From Bacillota bacterium (GTDB lineage Bacteria; Bacillota; Bacilli; Paenibacillales; NBRC-103111), in assembly GCA_023393235.1 (NCBI GenBank), contig JAEWMH010000077.1:1-26606 (forward strand): 26,606 nucleotides of DNA. Direction: 5' to 3'. Under the pieces are notes generated by a model that did not search any database, was not told where the DNA came from, and was given only the letters and a program-made list of their open reading frames with translations. A program made the translations under genes and the position numbers. Positions 1 through 7,348 of this stretch are shown piece after piece; position 1 is the stretch's first letter, and each line of letters opens with the position of its first letter.

Positions 1-11
1 ATTCTTCCCAT
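1..11 (-). CDS. Start of the next gene downstream of spoIIP (partial)
   Basis: An ATG on the minus strand at 11-9 is preceded, five to six bases upstream, by a strong AAGGGGGAG ribosome binding site at about 17-25. It lies 19 bp after the spoIIP stop codon, the usual spacing for a following cistron. Only Met-Gly-Arg and part of a codon are inside the window, so the product cannot be identified. In B. subtilis spoIIP is followed by yqxA and lepA, but nothing visible here chooses between these or another gene. Confidence 0.4.
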
Positions 12-30
12 GTGTGCTCCCCCTTGCCCT

Positions 31-1299
31 CTAGTTCCGGCTGCCTGCCGATGCCGCCGGCGCATCCACCTTGGCTGCATCCCAATATAAATCTGCAATG
101 ACTTCAGCAAGTACACCGGCTGTCCGCTTACATTCCTCCAGCGTGTTGTACACTCCGCCGATTTCGATCAGCACGCTGTTGGGGGACAAGGACTGGTTAT
201 ATTCCGCATTGCCGTCATGGGCTTCCTTGGCCCAAATTCCCCGGGACAGTCCGGGAATCTTCTTTTCCAGCTTCTCCTGGATTTGCGAAGCAAATTTTTC
301 GTTCTGCTGCCATTTGGGATTTTTTTGGCCCAGGATCAGGAATACCTTGGCATAATTTTTCCCGTCTACGGTCAGAGTGGATTTTTCCTTGGAGGAATCA
401 TCCCGGTGAAGGTCAAACACGAACTTGATCTCCGGATTGGCTGCAAAGGCCTCCTTCACCGTTTTATTGGAGTATTTATAGGAGTAATACCAATTGTACT
501 TTTCCACGCTGCTGGCATAATCGGTTGCATAATGGACCGCGCCCACCCCCTTGTCCTCCAGGCGATCGGCCAGTTCTTTTCCTACCAGGGTGATATTCGT
601 CTTCGCATCCTGGGCCAGATTGGCGTCCTTGGCGGACAACCCCAGCTCCGGCACCCAGGACTCCCGGTTATGGGAGTGGTAGATCAGCACCACCTTGTCC
701 CCGTTGGTTGTGGGATGCCCGATGGTCGGCTGCGGTGTGGGTGCTGCGCTTGGCGACGGCGTGGCCGGAGAGGCGGAGGGCGCCGTTACAGGCTGGCTGT
801 CCGGCCCCCCTGAACCGGCGGGAGTGCCGCCATCCGAAGCAGCGTTGCCCGGCGGATACTCCAGCGGTCCGGCTATCTGCTGGGAGCCGGGAGGCTTCCG
901 GATCAGATACGAGGTATCCAGGCCCATGCCGGGGAGCTCCCGGGCCAGTAGGGTTTTGGGATCCCGCGGATTAATATCAGTGATGAACCGGAAGATAAAA
1001 CTCAGCACATTTTCCTGTGAAAAGGTGGAGGGCACCTGCCGTGCTTCCGCCAGATGGGGCACCTCCAGGCCCAGCATATCCATAAAAAACCCGTCGGAGA
1101 CGGAAGCGGCCAGACCCTTCATTGAGGAGACAGGGGTCATGCTCGGCCGCTGGTGTCCGAAACCGATGAACGCTACCAGAACGAAAATCAGAAAGGTGCA
1201 GCCCGTCAGCACCAGGTAGGTTTTGGCGAAAAAGCCTGCGGTTTGGGACAGCTTGCGGAGTTTGCTCAGGTCCAGTGTGAACATCGACCGTTTCATCAT
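31..1299 (-). CDS. spoIIP: Stage II sporulation protein P, peptidoglycan amidase/endopeptidase
   Basis: SpoIIP works with SpoIID and SpoIIM at the sporulation septum. The complex degrades septal peptidoglycan and drives engulfment of the forespore. The protein (422 aa; about 400 is usual) has a short basic N-terminus, one membrane segment at about residues 20-45 (TYLVLTGCTFLIFVLVAF), a Ser/Pro/Ala/Thr-rich linker near residues 160-195, and the catalytic domain. That domain contains VLIYHSHNRESW, FDLHRDD and VLIEIGG, the His/Glu-rich motifs of the SpoIIP family. An upstream in-frame ATG at 1311 overlaps the ribosome binding site. GGAGG at 1305-1309 fits the ATGs at 1299 or 1296, and 1299 is chosen here. 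In B. subtilis spoIIP directly follows gpr; here a HAD phosphatase gene lies between them. I expected a sigma-E promoter but found no convincing one. Confidence 0.95.
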   Translation of the reverse strand: MMKRSMFTLDLSKLRKLSQTAGFFAKTYLVLTGCTFLIFVLVAFIGFGHQRPSMTPVSSMKGLAASVSDGFFMDMLGLEVPHLAEARQVPSTFSQENVLSFIFRFITDINPRDPKTLLARELPGMGLDTSYLIRKPPGSQQIAGPLEYPPGNAASDGGTPAGSGGPDSQPVTAPSASPATPSPSAAPTPQPTIGHPTTNGDKVVLIYHSHNRESWVPELGLSAKDANLAQDAKTNITLVGKELADRLEDKGVGAVHYATDYASSVEKYNWYYSYKYSNKTVKEAFAANPEIKFVFDLHRDDSSKEKSTLTVDGKNYAKVFLILGQKNPKWQQNEKFASQIQEKLEKKIPGLSRGIWAKEAHDGNAEYNQSLSPNSVLIEIGGVYNTLEECKRTAGVLAEVIADLYWDAAKVDAPAASAGSRN

Positions 1300-1378
1300 C
1301 CATTCCTCCATTCGAAGATGCTCTCTTGCAGGGGTTGTTTTACTACCAATCTATGAATGGAGATAGAAGACTAGAACC

Positions 1379-1418
1379 AAAAAAAGAAGCCCCGCGAATA
1401 AAATCGCGAGACTTCTTT
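1379..1418 (-). terminator. Intrinsic terminator after the HAD phosphatase gene
   Basis: On the minus strand AAAGAAGTCTCGCG and CGCGGGGCTTCTTT pair around an eight-base loop, fully paired if G-U is allowed, and are followed by a run of T. It separates the HAD gene from spoIIP, so spoIIP needs its own promoter in the remaining 80 bp. Confidence 0.85.
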
Positions 1419-1439
1419 GGTAGGTTGCTAGAGGCTGCG

Positions 1440-2192
1440 TCAGCTGGCGGCGCTTTCGATGGAGCGGGCGATAGCATCCGGCACGGATTCCAGTGTGGGC
1501 AGCTCCAGGAACAGCCCCTTGGGCGTTTCGTTAATTTCTACAATATTATACTCCCACTCCGTAATGGCCGGGATGTGGATGCAGTTAATGCCTGCCCGCA
1601 GAGCAGGGACAATATCCGTCCGGATAGAGTTGCCGATCATCCAGGTGCGGGAGCGGTCAAAACCATTTTGCTGCAAAATTTCCTCCAGCGCTTCCGCGGT
1701 TTTGTGTTGGCGTACGAACACCTGCTCACCGAAAAAACGGTCCAGCTTAACGGAGCGGATTTTCTTCTGCTGATGGGTGACAATACCGCCTGTATATAAG
1801 TAGAGATCGTGGCCGTCCGCCTTCAGCCGTTCGAGGGTAGTCTCCATGTCTGGATACGGCTCCACCTGCAGCTCATACACGGATTTGCCAAGCTCGATCA
1901 ATTCCTCTTCCTCCATGACCGAGGTGGCCCGGCCGTACAAATCCGAGAAATACCGGTACGTATCTACCAGAGAAGCGGGGAAGTGGTCCATGGAAAACCC
2001 GTGGATATGTACCCCGGCGATATCGATTTCAAGCTGCTTCATTTTAATGGTTTCGTCTGTCAAAGGATAAGCCGCGAACCAGGTCCGCAACAGATCCGAA
2101 AACTGCTCCAGTACGATATCGAAATATTTGTTGCAGTGGATTAAAGTATCATCCAGATCAAATAGAATAATTTGCGGTTTTGGTTGATTCAT
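1440..2192 (-). CDS. HAD-superfamily hydrolase (phosphatase), substrate unknown
   Basis: A 250 aa member of the haloacid dehalogenase superfamily, phosphatases that use an Asp nucleophile and magnesium. Motif I is ILFDLDDTLI at about residues 9-18, with the DxD pair. Motif II Thr is in LYLYTGG (about 131-137), the motif III Lys follows in a KTAEALEEIL helix, and motif IV is MIGNSIRTDIVPALRAG (about 175-191). A helical cap lies between motifs I and II, as in YjjG- or phosphoglycolate phosphatase-like proteins. A GGGAGGAG site seven bases before the ATG fixes the start. It has its own sigma-A promoter and terminator, so it is a monocistronic insertion between gpr and spoIIP. The substrate cannot be read from sequence; nucleotides or sugar phosphates are possible. 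Confidence 0.88.
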   Translation of the reverse strand: MNQPKPQIILFDLDDTLIHCNKYFDIVLEQFSDLLRTWFAAYPLTDETIKMKQLEIDIAGVHIHGFSMDHFPASLVDTYRYFSDLYGRATSVMEEEELIELGKSVYELQVEPYPDMETTLERLKADGHDLYLYTGGIVTHQQKKIRSVKLDRFFGEQVFVRQHKTAEALEEILQQNGFDRSRTWMIGNSIRTDIVPALRAGINCIHIPAITEWEYNIVEINETPKGLFLELPTLESVPDAIARSIESAAS

Positions 2193-2274
2193 AGAGCTCT
2201 CCTCCCGTTCTGGCTATAGTCTGGCGCCCGCGGAGCTTTGGCGCGTCATCTGGCAATGGAACCGGATATGAAAT

Positions 2275-2303
2275 ATGATAGCGCATTTGGCGCGGATTGT
2301 AAA
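2275..2303 (-). promoter_or_regulatory. Sigma-A promoter of the HAD phosphatase gene
   Basis: On the minus strand TTTACA (2298-2303) and TATCAT (2275-2280) are separated by 17 bp, each matching five of six consensus positions. The leader to the ATG is about 75 nt. Confidence 0.65.
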
Positions 2304-2360
2304 AAAACCGTTATATCGATGAACATTCGATGAAGGGGGTTCGTTCCTGGGTTTGAGTTT

Positions 2361-2540
2361 GACGGACTGTGGTTCCGCTATTTCACTAAATTCCGCCTTT
2401 TTTGCTTCCACGCGGACTCACGATCCGTTATTTCTAAATAAGCTGACGCTTTTATGCCTTATGGAGCAAAATAGCGGAACCTCTGTCCGTGTAAATCTGA
2501 AAATGGATCATATTCGAAAAATAACGGCTTCTCGGTCCGC
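2361..2540. repeat. Intergenic array of four TTCCGYTA-core repeats, layout ++--
   Basis: Four related units of about 22 bp fill the gap between gpr and the HAD gene. Units 1 (2361-2384) and 2 (2412-2434) read GGAC...TCCGYTATTT on the plus strand; units 3 (2466-2490) and 4 (2515-2540) are the same motif inverted. The cores start at 2373, 2423, 2472 and 2522, spacings of 50, 49 and 50 bp. Unit 1 matches unit 3 (18 of 20 bases) and unit 2 matches unit 4 best, so the homologous pairs cross rather than nest. There is no coding potential. A relative with opposite polarity occurs at 16443-16629. Function is unknown. Confidence 0.75.
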
Positions 2541-2566
2541 CTGTCCATCTCCATTTCCCGTATCAT

Positions 2567-2609
2567 AAAAACTTCCGGCCCATGCGCCAAACAGCGCACC
2601 TGCCGGAAG
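2567..2609 (-). terminator. Intrinsic terminator after gpr
   Basis: On the minus strand CTTCCGGC pairs with GCCGGAAG, with an inner GCGC/GCGC pairing, followed directly by TTTTTAT. It lies 18 bp after the gpr stop codon. Confidence 0.85.
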
Positions 2610-2626
2610 CTCCGCCATACCTCATA

Positions 2627-3685
2627 TTAGTGGGTGTAAGCCCCCGCGTTATCCGGCTCCACCGCTTCATGCAGTGCGGAATTCAGACCGCTGGCGATGA
2701 TGTTGGCGATGTCCTCAATAAACTGGTCGATCTCCTTCGGCGTCACCAGAAGATCATGTCCCACCGGATTCAGCACCTCTTTCACCAGCTCCAGCCGCTC
2801 CTGCTCCTGCAGATTGTCCAAGAGCCCCATAATTTCCTTGGTATTGGAGGTTTGCCGGGAGAAGTGATGATGCATCAGGTCGATGACATTGTTCACAATG
2901 GTGGAGGCATAAACAACCGTCGGCACACCGATGGCAATCACCGGAACCCCCAGAATTTCCTTGGTCAGCCCCTTGCGCTTATTGCCGATGCCTGAGCCGG
3001 GATGGATGCCCGTATCGGCAATCTGGATGGTAGAGTTCACCCGGTCCAGGGAACGGGAGGCCAAGGCATCAATGGCAATGACCAGATCGGGTTTGGACTT
3101 CTCCACAATGCCCTGTACAATTTCACTGCTTTCAATCCCCGTGGTGCCAAGCACCCCAGGAGCCACAGCGCTTACCTGACGGTAGCCGGGACTGACATGA
3201 TCGGGCATCAGCTCAAAATAATGCCGGGTCACCATCACATTTTCCACCACAATCGGACCCAGCGCATCAGGTGTCACATTCCAGTTGCCCAGGCCGATGA
3301 CCAGCACCTTGGCGTCCTTGGCGATACCGGTGTCGGCCAGAAAATCCTCGAACACCTCGGCGAATTTGCCCGCCACCCGGTCCTGAAGCTGCGAGTCCTT
3401 ATGGCGGAGACCGGGTACTTCGATAGTGATATAGTTACCGGGGAGTTTGCCGATCTGCCGTCCGGCCTCAGCGTTCTCCACCCGGATGCGGGTAATTTTG
3501 ATCTCGCCGTCTTCCTCCACATGGCTGAGCAAACCCTCTATTCCATGTCCGCCCGTCTCCTTGGACGCCAGATCCCGTGCTTCCAGCGCCAGGTCCGCGT
3601 GGGATGCAGACAGCAGATTCTCGTTAAACTGTTCCTCCACTTCAAAATCCGTTGTGCGCCGGCGCATATCCATGCGTCTCTCCAT
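2627..3685 (-). CDS. gpr: Germination protease that degrades small acid-soluble spore proteins
   Basis: Gpr (MEROPS family A25) is made as a zymogen in the forespore, trims itself, and starts SASP breakdown during germination. The product is 352 aa (368 in B. subtilis). Family-typical segments are DLALEARDL near residues 30-38, ITIEVPGLRHKD, VLVIGLGNWNVTPDALGP (about 130-147), APGVLGTTGIES, VIAIDALASRS (about 205-215), TGIHPGSGIGN and IGVPTVV. The start is the ATG at 3685, eight bases after GGAAGGGAG; the open frame continues upstream to 3739 but without a better site. The N-terminal segment reads SHADLALEAR where Bacillus proteins have RTDLAVE. Upstream is a sigma-G-like promoter, fitting forespore expression, and rpsT diverges from it, as in B. 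subtilis. Confidence 0.96.
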   Translation of the reverse strand: MERRMDMRRRTTDFEVEEQFNENLLSASHADLALEARDLASKETGGHGIEGLLSHVEEDGEIKITRIRVENAEAGRQIGKLPGNYITIEVPGLRHKDSQLQDRVAGKFAEVFEDFLADTGIAKDAKVLVIGLGNWNVTPDALGPIVVENVMVTRHYFELMPDHVSPGYRQVSAVAPGVLGTTGIESSEIVQGIVEKSKPDLVIAIDALASRSLDRVNSTIQIADTGIHPGSGIGNKRKGLTKEILGVPVIAIGVPTVVYASTIVNNVIDLMHHHFSRQTSNTKEIMGLLDNLQEQERLELVKEVLNPVGHDLLVTPKEIDQFIEDIANIIASGLNSALHEAVEPDNAGAYTH

Positions 3686-3719
3686 TGATTCCGCTCCCTT
3701 CCTTCGCAGATTGCCGCTA

Positions 3720-3749
3720 TAGTTTGCCAAGAAAGCCAATAGCTTATGC
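3720..3749 (-). promoter_or_regulatory. Candidate sigma-G promoter for gpr
   Basis: On the minus strand GCATAA (3744-3749) matches the sigma-G/F -35 consensus GNATAA. After exactly 17 bp comes CAAACTA (3720-3726), close to the -10 consensus CATNNTA with one mismatch. In Bacillus gpr is forespore-expressed, which fits. Confidence 0.55.
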
Positions 3750-3806
3750 GCCCGTCACGGATGGGGGAGGAAGAGAGATTTTCATCCTGCAGTCCCCGGT
3801 AAGCTC

Positions 3807-3835
3807 TTGCATTTTCAAAATTGCCGTGATAGAAT
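3807..3835 (+). promoter_or_regulatory. Sigma-A promoter of rpsT
   Basis: TTGCAT (3807-3812), a 17 bp spacer and TAGAAT (3830-3835). The transcript would carry a leader of roughly 85 nt before the S20 start codon. Confidence 0.7.
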
Positions 3836-3845
3836 GTTTAAAGTT

Positions 3846-3897
3846 GTCTATAGTAGACACTGCCCGGAAGGTTCTGCCAACCGGTACGAACCGGCAG
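3846..3897 (+). promoter_or_regulatory. Structured rpsT leader, possible autoregulatory site
   Basis: The rpsT leader contains a small palindrome GTCTA-TAG-TAGAC (3846-3858). A stronger hairpin follows, in which CTGCC pairs with GGCAG (3874-3897) and GGT with ACC around an ACGA loop. The hairpin ends about 15 nt before the AGGAGGTG ribosome binding site. Ribosomal protein mRNAs often carry such feedback elements. I do not recognise a defined S20 leader family here, so regulation is inferred. Confidence 0.35.
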
Positions 3898-3926
3898 GAT
3901 GTACAGTAGTGTAGGAGGTGAACGAT

Positions 3927-4196
3927 ATGCCGAATATTAAGTCCGCAATCAAGCGCGTGAAGGTCAGCGAAAAGCGTCGTCTGCAAAACGCTTCCCAAAA
4001 ATCCGCACTTCGCACCGCGGTCAAATCCGCAGAGAGTGCTCTGAATAATCAAAACGTTGATTCTGCGAAGGAATTGCTGCTTGTTGCTACCAAGAAGCTG
4101 GACAAGGCCGCTACCAAGGGTCTGATCCACAAGAACGCAGCAAACCGCAAAAAGTCCCGTTTGGCCAAAAAGCTGAACGCGTTGACCAAAGCCTAA
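3927..4196 (+). CDS. rpsT: 30S ribosomal protein S20
   Basis: S20 binds 16S rRNA at the bottom of the 30S body and helps assembly. The 89 aa product is typical: a short, very basic helical protein starting MPNIKSAIKRVKVSEKRRLQN and ending in a Lys-rich NRKKSRLAKKLNALTKA. The ATG at 3927 is seven bases after TAGGAGGTG; an upstream GTG at 3918 falls inside the ribosome binding site and is rejected. It has its own promoter and a strong terminator, lies between divergent gpr and convergent holA, and keeps the B. subtilis holA-rpsT-gpr order. Confidence 0.98.
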   Translation: MPNIKSAIKRVKVSEKRRLQNASQKSALRTAVKSAESALNNQNVDSAKELLLVATKKLDKAATKGLIHKNAANRKKSRLAKKLNALTKA

Positions 4197-4208
4197 GATG
4201 ATGAAACA

Positions 4209-4251
4209 AAGCCCGGAGCGTACATCCGTAAGGATGCGCCTCCGGGCTTTT
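4209..4251 (+). terminator. Intrinsic terminator of rpsT, probably bidirectional
   Basis: AAGCCCGGAG pairs with CTCCGGGCTT, with an inner CATCC/GGATG hairpin, followed by TTTT. On the other strand the stem is followed by TTTGTTT, so it could also stop convergent holA transcription, which ends at 4273. Confidence 0.85.
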
Positions 4252-4272
4252 GACGTTTAAGGCGGCCGACTG

Positions 4273-5292
4273 TTACACCGCCAGCTTCAGAATGAAAAGC
4301 TCCATCCCCAGCGTTTTCTCTACCCTGCCGGTTTTCATGCCATAATCCAGATCGGCCAGGCTCGCCAGAATAGCCGCCAGCTGCTCGAAGCTGAAGCGTT
4401 TCCCCTGCTCAGACGCAATTTTGATGCCGTAGGGATGGCCGCCCAGCTGGGAAGCCATCTGCTGCTGGGAATACCCCTGGCGCTCCAGCTCCTTCACCTG
4501 CAGCAGCATACGGAACTGCCGCGTCATCAATGCGGCAATCTTGATGGGCTCTTCTTTTTTGAGCAGAAGCTCGTGGAACACGGTCATAGCCTTCTCCTTG
4601 CGCAACCGGACAATGTGGTCGATGAGCATAAACACATCCTGCTCCGTAGTCCGGGCCACCATCCCATCCACATCCTCCACGGATACCGTGCCGCCGCTTC
4701 CGGCATACAGCGACAGCTTCTCCAGCTCGGAGCGGAGCGCCTGGAGGTCTGTACCAGCAGACAGCAGCAGCGCCTCTGCCGCCCCTGCGCCCAACCGGAA
4801 GGAAAACGCATCCGCCTGACGCTTCACCCATTGCAGCAGATCATCAGCCGACAGGGGAACAAAAGGAGCCATGCTCCCGTTATCCTTCAGCACCTTGACG
4901 ATTTTTTTTCGCTCGTCCAGCTTGTCCGCATCCACGGTGAGAATCACAACGGAGAAATCGGCGGGAGACTTCATATAGTCCAGAAGCCGTTCAGGCCGGT
5001 GTTCCACCTTGGTGCTCTCCTTGGCGCCGGTCAAAAAGACCGCATTGGACGCAAGAATGACCTTGCGCTCCGCCATAAACGGCATAGTCAAAGCATCCTC
5101 CAGCACATCGTCCAAGGATGTTTCACTCAAATCGTATTTGGTCACCGCAAATTCCCGCAGGTCATCCGGGACACATTTGCGGAAGACATAGTCAATAAAC
5201 TCCCGCATCCGGTATTTCTCCGGACCATAACAAATATATAGCGGCCGTACCGTTCCCTTGTCCAGCTCTTTCATCCACGTTCTGGCATCCAT
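4273..5292 (-). CDS. holA: DNA polymerase III delta subunit
   Basis: HolA (YqeN) is the delta subunit of the clamp loader, which opens the beta sliding clamp and places it on primed DNA. At 339 aa it is close to the family length. The N-terminal domain starts RPLYICYGPEKYRMREFID, as in Firmicute delta subunits. The middle carries the AAA+-like fold without a complete P-loop, as expected because delta does not hydrolyse ATP. The helical C-terminal collar domain includes LMTRQFRMLLQVKELERQGYS and DYGMKTGRVEKTLGMELFILKL. The ATG at 5292 follows GAGGTG by seven bases. It is probably monocistronic, with a possible promoter in the preceding terminator's T-tract. Confidence 0.95.
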   Translation of the reverse strand: MDARTWMKELDKGTVRPLYICYGPEKYRMREFIDYVFRKCVPDDLREFAVTKYDLSETSLDDVLEDALTMPFMAERKVILASNAVFLTGAKESTKVEHRPERLLDYMKSPADFSVVILTVDADKLDERKKIVKVLKDNGSMAPFVPLSADDLLQWVKRQADAFSFRLGAGAAEALLLSAGTDLQALRSELEKLSLYAGSGGTVSVEDVDGMVARTTEQDVFMLIDHIVRLRKEKAMTVFHELLLKKEEPIKIAALMTRQFRMLLQVKELERQGYSQQQMASQLGGHPYGIKIASEQGKRFSFEQLAAILASLADLDYGMKTGRVEKTLGMELFILKLAV

Positions 5293-5312
5293 CCGTCAAC
5301 ACCTCGGTTTCC

Positions 5313-5341
5313 ATCTTACCAGACCCTCGCCCAAAAAACAA
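5313..5341 (-). promoter_or_regulatory. Candidate holA promoter
   Basis: On the minus strand TTGTTT (5336-5341), a 17 bp spacer and TAAGAT (5313-5318). The -35 lies in the T-tract of the preceding terminator. It is a modest consensus match but the only good candidate in the gap. Confidence 0.4.
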
Positions 5342-5375
5342 AAAGACAAGTGCATGAAGCATCTTGTCTTTTTGT
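5337..5375 (-). terminator. Intrinsic terminator after the sigma/anti-sigma operon
   Basis: ACAAAAAGACAAG and CTTGTCTTTTTGT form a 13 bp stem, extended by TGC/GCA next to the loop. On the minus strand it is followed by TTTTTTGG. The stem also has T-rich flanks on the plus strand, but no plus-strand gene ends here. Confidence 0.8.
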
Positions 5376-5382
5376 CCGGCAA

Positions 5383-5463
5383 TCAAAAATCGGTATATGT
5401 GAACGCCGGGGCAAGGGCTCTAGAAACCTCCGCCCGGGCGGCATACCTTCGAAGCCGATTCAT
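5383..5463 (-). CDS. Possible 26-residue peptide
   Basis: A short frame in the gap between the anti-sigma gene and its terminator encodes MNRLRRYAARAEVSRALAPA followed by FTYTDF. An AAGGG motif lies seven bases before its ATG. It has no recognisable domain or membrane segment and does not resemble YqzM, which B. subtilis encodes near holA. A perfect 12 bp palindrome, CCGCCCGGGCGG (5430-5441), lies inside it. It may well be non-coding. Confidence 0.18.
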   Translation of the reverse strand: MNRLRRYAARAEVSRALAPAFTYTDF

Positions 5464-5521
5464 AGGTCTACCCTTCTATTCTATGCCTGCGGGGCAAAAC
5501 TTGTTCCAGTCGAAATCGGGC

Positions 5522-6775
5522 TTATTTCTTCCATTCTTTTCCTTGGCCAGCCGAGATGACATAGACGGTTTCCGTGCCGGAAACAGTCGTGACGGCGTAG
5601 GAGAAGGTATGCGCATCCGTCCATTCCACAAACCTCACCTGAACCTCCGGACCAAGATGGATGGAGGAGACAAATACAGCTTTGCCTTCCTTATCCGTGA
5701 TGGTCACTTTGCCCTCCGCCACGGAGGCGGCATACATCCCGTCGGGTGAAGACAGCGGTTGCGGAGCAGCGCCGGCCACCGGGCCTGCAAGCGAGAATCC
5801 CATATGCTTCGCATCTGCCTCCGGCGGAAGGGAAGCTGCCTCTCCCCCTTGCTCCACTTCAGGGGGTGCTGCGCTGTCTCCGGCTTTTTCCATTATCGCC
5901 ATGGGAAGATGGCCTTCCTCCTGCGTCCCGTCTGTCAGGCTCTCCGCAGCGGAATCGGCCGCCTCCGGACTTTGATCCGCCTGCTTCTGCTTGGCATCCG
6001 CAGATTCGGGAGACGCCCCGGAGGCCACTTGCCGCTCCTCTGCCGCGGGCGTCTTCAACGCCGACCCGAACTGGTCCTTCACGGAGCCGTTGGAATCCAG
6101 AGGCGAGGCCATGGTCACCCGGCCGGAGCCATCCTTCGGCTCGGTGCTTCCCTCCGGAGCTGCCGCCGGTGTTGACGGCGGAACTGCAGAAGTCGCTCCG
6201 GCCGCCCCCGTTTGGGTGGGCACCGCGAACAGATCCTGAGCGGCGCTGTCCGCCGTGGGCTGATCCTGCTTGCCAACAGCCCCGGTGGTGGCTCCTAAAG
6301 CGGAAGCGGCTTCCGGCACGCTCATACGGTTCTGCATAGCGGCGCTCTCCGAAGCAGTTTTGTTCATATGAAGGTTGTCCTGATTGGACATGAGCAATCC
6401 GATAATAATGCCGGCAGCGGCCACCCCGGAGAAAATCTTCCAGGAAATCAGACCGCGCCTGTTGGTTCGGGCCGCAGCCGGAGGCAGTGTAACCACCTGC
6501 TCCTTGGCTGCAGCAGAGGTTTCGGGTCCCTCAGCAGAATCCGCGTTCCAGAGCGGGATCTCCTCCAGCTGCGGCAGGATAGCATCCACAATGCTGTAAG
6601 CGGGCTTCACCTTGGGAAGCTGAGCCAATTCCTCATGGAGCAGCTTCAGCCGGACATACAGGTCGGAACAGCCGGGGCATTGCTTGAGATGAGCCAGCAT
6701 AACCAGCTCTTCGTCGGCCGTCAAATCCTGATCCAGGCTTTGTTGCATCAGATTCATCATCTCCTCGCATTTCAT
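5522..6775 (-). CDS. Membrane-bound zinc anti-sigma factor with large extracytoplasmic domain
   Basis: The product (417 aa) probably holds the neighbouring ECF sigma factor inactive until a cell-envelope signal. Residues 1-45 carry the zinc anti-sigma (zf-HC2/ZAS) signature: C3 and then H29-x3-C33-x2-C36 in HLKQCPGCSDLY. A single membrane segment lies near residues 110-127 (KIFSGVAAAGIIIGLLMS). A long low-complexity stretch rich in Ala, Glu, Ser, Asp and Pro follows. The C-terminal 80-90 residues (YAASVAEGKVTITDKEGKAV...) look like beta-rich sensor repeats. The start codon overlaps the sigma gene stop as ATGA, so the two are translationally coupled. It is much longer than the roughly 100-200 aa of simple RsiW-type anti-sigmas, and its signal is unknown. 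Confidence 0.85.
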   Translation of the reverse strand: MKCEEMMNLMQQSLDQDLTADEELVMLAHLKQCPGCSDLYVRLKLLHEELAQLPKVKPAYSIVDAILPQLEEIPLWNADSAEGPETSAAAKEQVVTLPPAAARTNRRGLISWKIFSGVAAAGIIIGLLMSNQDNLHMNKTASESAAMQNRMSVPEAASALGATTGAVGKQDQPTADSAAQDLFAVPTQTGAAGATSAVPPSTPAAAPEGSTEPKDGSGRVTMASPLDSNGSVKDQFGSALKTPAAEERQVASGASPESADAKQKQADQSPEAADSAAESLTDGTQEEGHLPMAIMEKAGDSAAPPEVEQGGEAASLPPEADAKHMGFSLAGPVAGAAPQPLSSPDGMYAASVAEGKVTITDKEGKAVFVSSIHLGPEVQVRFVEWTDAHTFSYAVTTVSGTETVYVISAGQGKEWKK

Positions 6776-7320
6776 CCCCGCACCCCTCCTTTCTGATAGT
6801 CCGCAAGCAGTCCCTGAAGCTGGTGTCTGGCCCGAAACAGGTACGATTTCACCGTGTTGATGGGAAGATTAAGGGTATCGGCAATTTCATTGTACGAAAA
6901 ATCATTCAAATAGCGCAGTACAACCACTGCCCGGTGATGCTCCGGCAGCCGTTCGATGGCTTCGTGGATGTCCTTGGCCGCATCCTTGCGGAGAACGGCA
7001 GCTTCCACATCCTGCTCCGAGGCAAAAACCATCTCATGCTCATCGATGGACACCGAGGGTTTGGTTCTTCTGAACTTGTCGATACAGATGTTGGTGACAA
7101 TCCGCTGAACCCAGGTTTTGAACAACGCTTTCTCCTCGTATGATGTAATTTTGGTATAAATCCGGATCAGCGCTTCCTGTGAGGCATCCATTGCATCCTG
7201 CTCATTGCCCAGAATGTAATAGGCTGTCCGGTACACATGTGATTCAATATCTCGCAGAAGGGCAATTAAGGCCTCACGGTCCCCTGCTTGGGCAGCCTTA
7301 ATGGTTTCGATCGATACCAC
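6772..7320 (-). CDS. ECF-family RNA polymerase sigma factor
   Basis: A 182 aa extracytoplasmic-function sigma factor of the SigW/SigX type. Region 2 includes YYILGNEQDAMDASQEALIR and FKTWVQRIVTNICIDKFRR (about residues 35-85). Region 4 is LPEHHRAVVVLRYLNDFSYN followed by EIADTLNLPINTVKSYLFRA (about 125-165), the helix-turn-helix that reads the -35. No other domains are present. Translation starts at GTG 7320, five bases after AAAGGGGG. A promoter of ECF type lies just upstream, suggesting autoregulation, and the anti-sigma gene follows with a 4 bp overlap. The pair interrupts the comEC-holA neighbourhood seen in B. subtilis. The regulon cannot be inferred, and it should not be equated with a named Bacillus sigma factor. 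Confidence 0.92.
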   Translation of the reverse strand: MVSIETIKAAQAGDREALIALLRDIESHVYRTAYYILGNEQDAMDASQEALIRIYTKITSYEEKALFKTWVQRIVTNICIDKFRRTKPSVSIDEHEMVFASEQDVEAAVLRKDAAKDIHEAIERLPEHHRAVVVLRYLNDFSYNEIADTLNLPINTVKSYLFRARHQLQGLLADYQKGGVRG

Positions 7321-7348
7321 GGGAACCCCCTTTCTTGCAACCTTATAA

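Noticed and set aside
1300..1375. A sigma-E promoter for spoIIP (CATAGATT as -10)
   Set aside because: The -10 is plausible, but no -35 resembling GKATATT lies 13-15 bp upstream, so the evidence is too weak to annotate.
2361..2540. CRISPR array, because repeats are regularly spaced by 50 bp
   Set aside because: Repeats are degenerate, change orientation halfway and number only four, and there are no cas genes. The second locus has the same inverted layout, unlike CRISPR.
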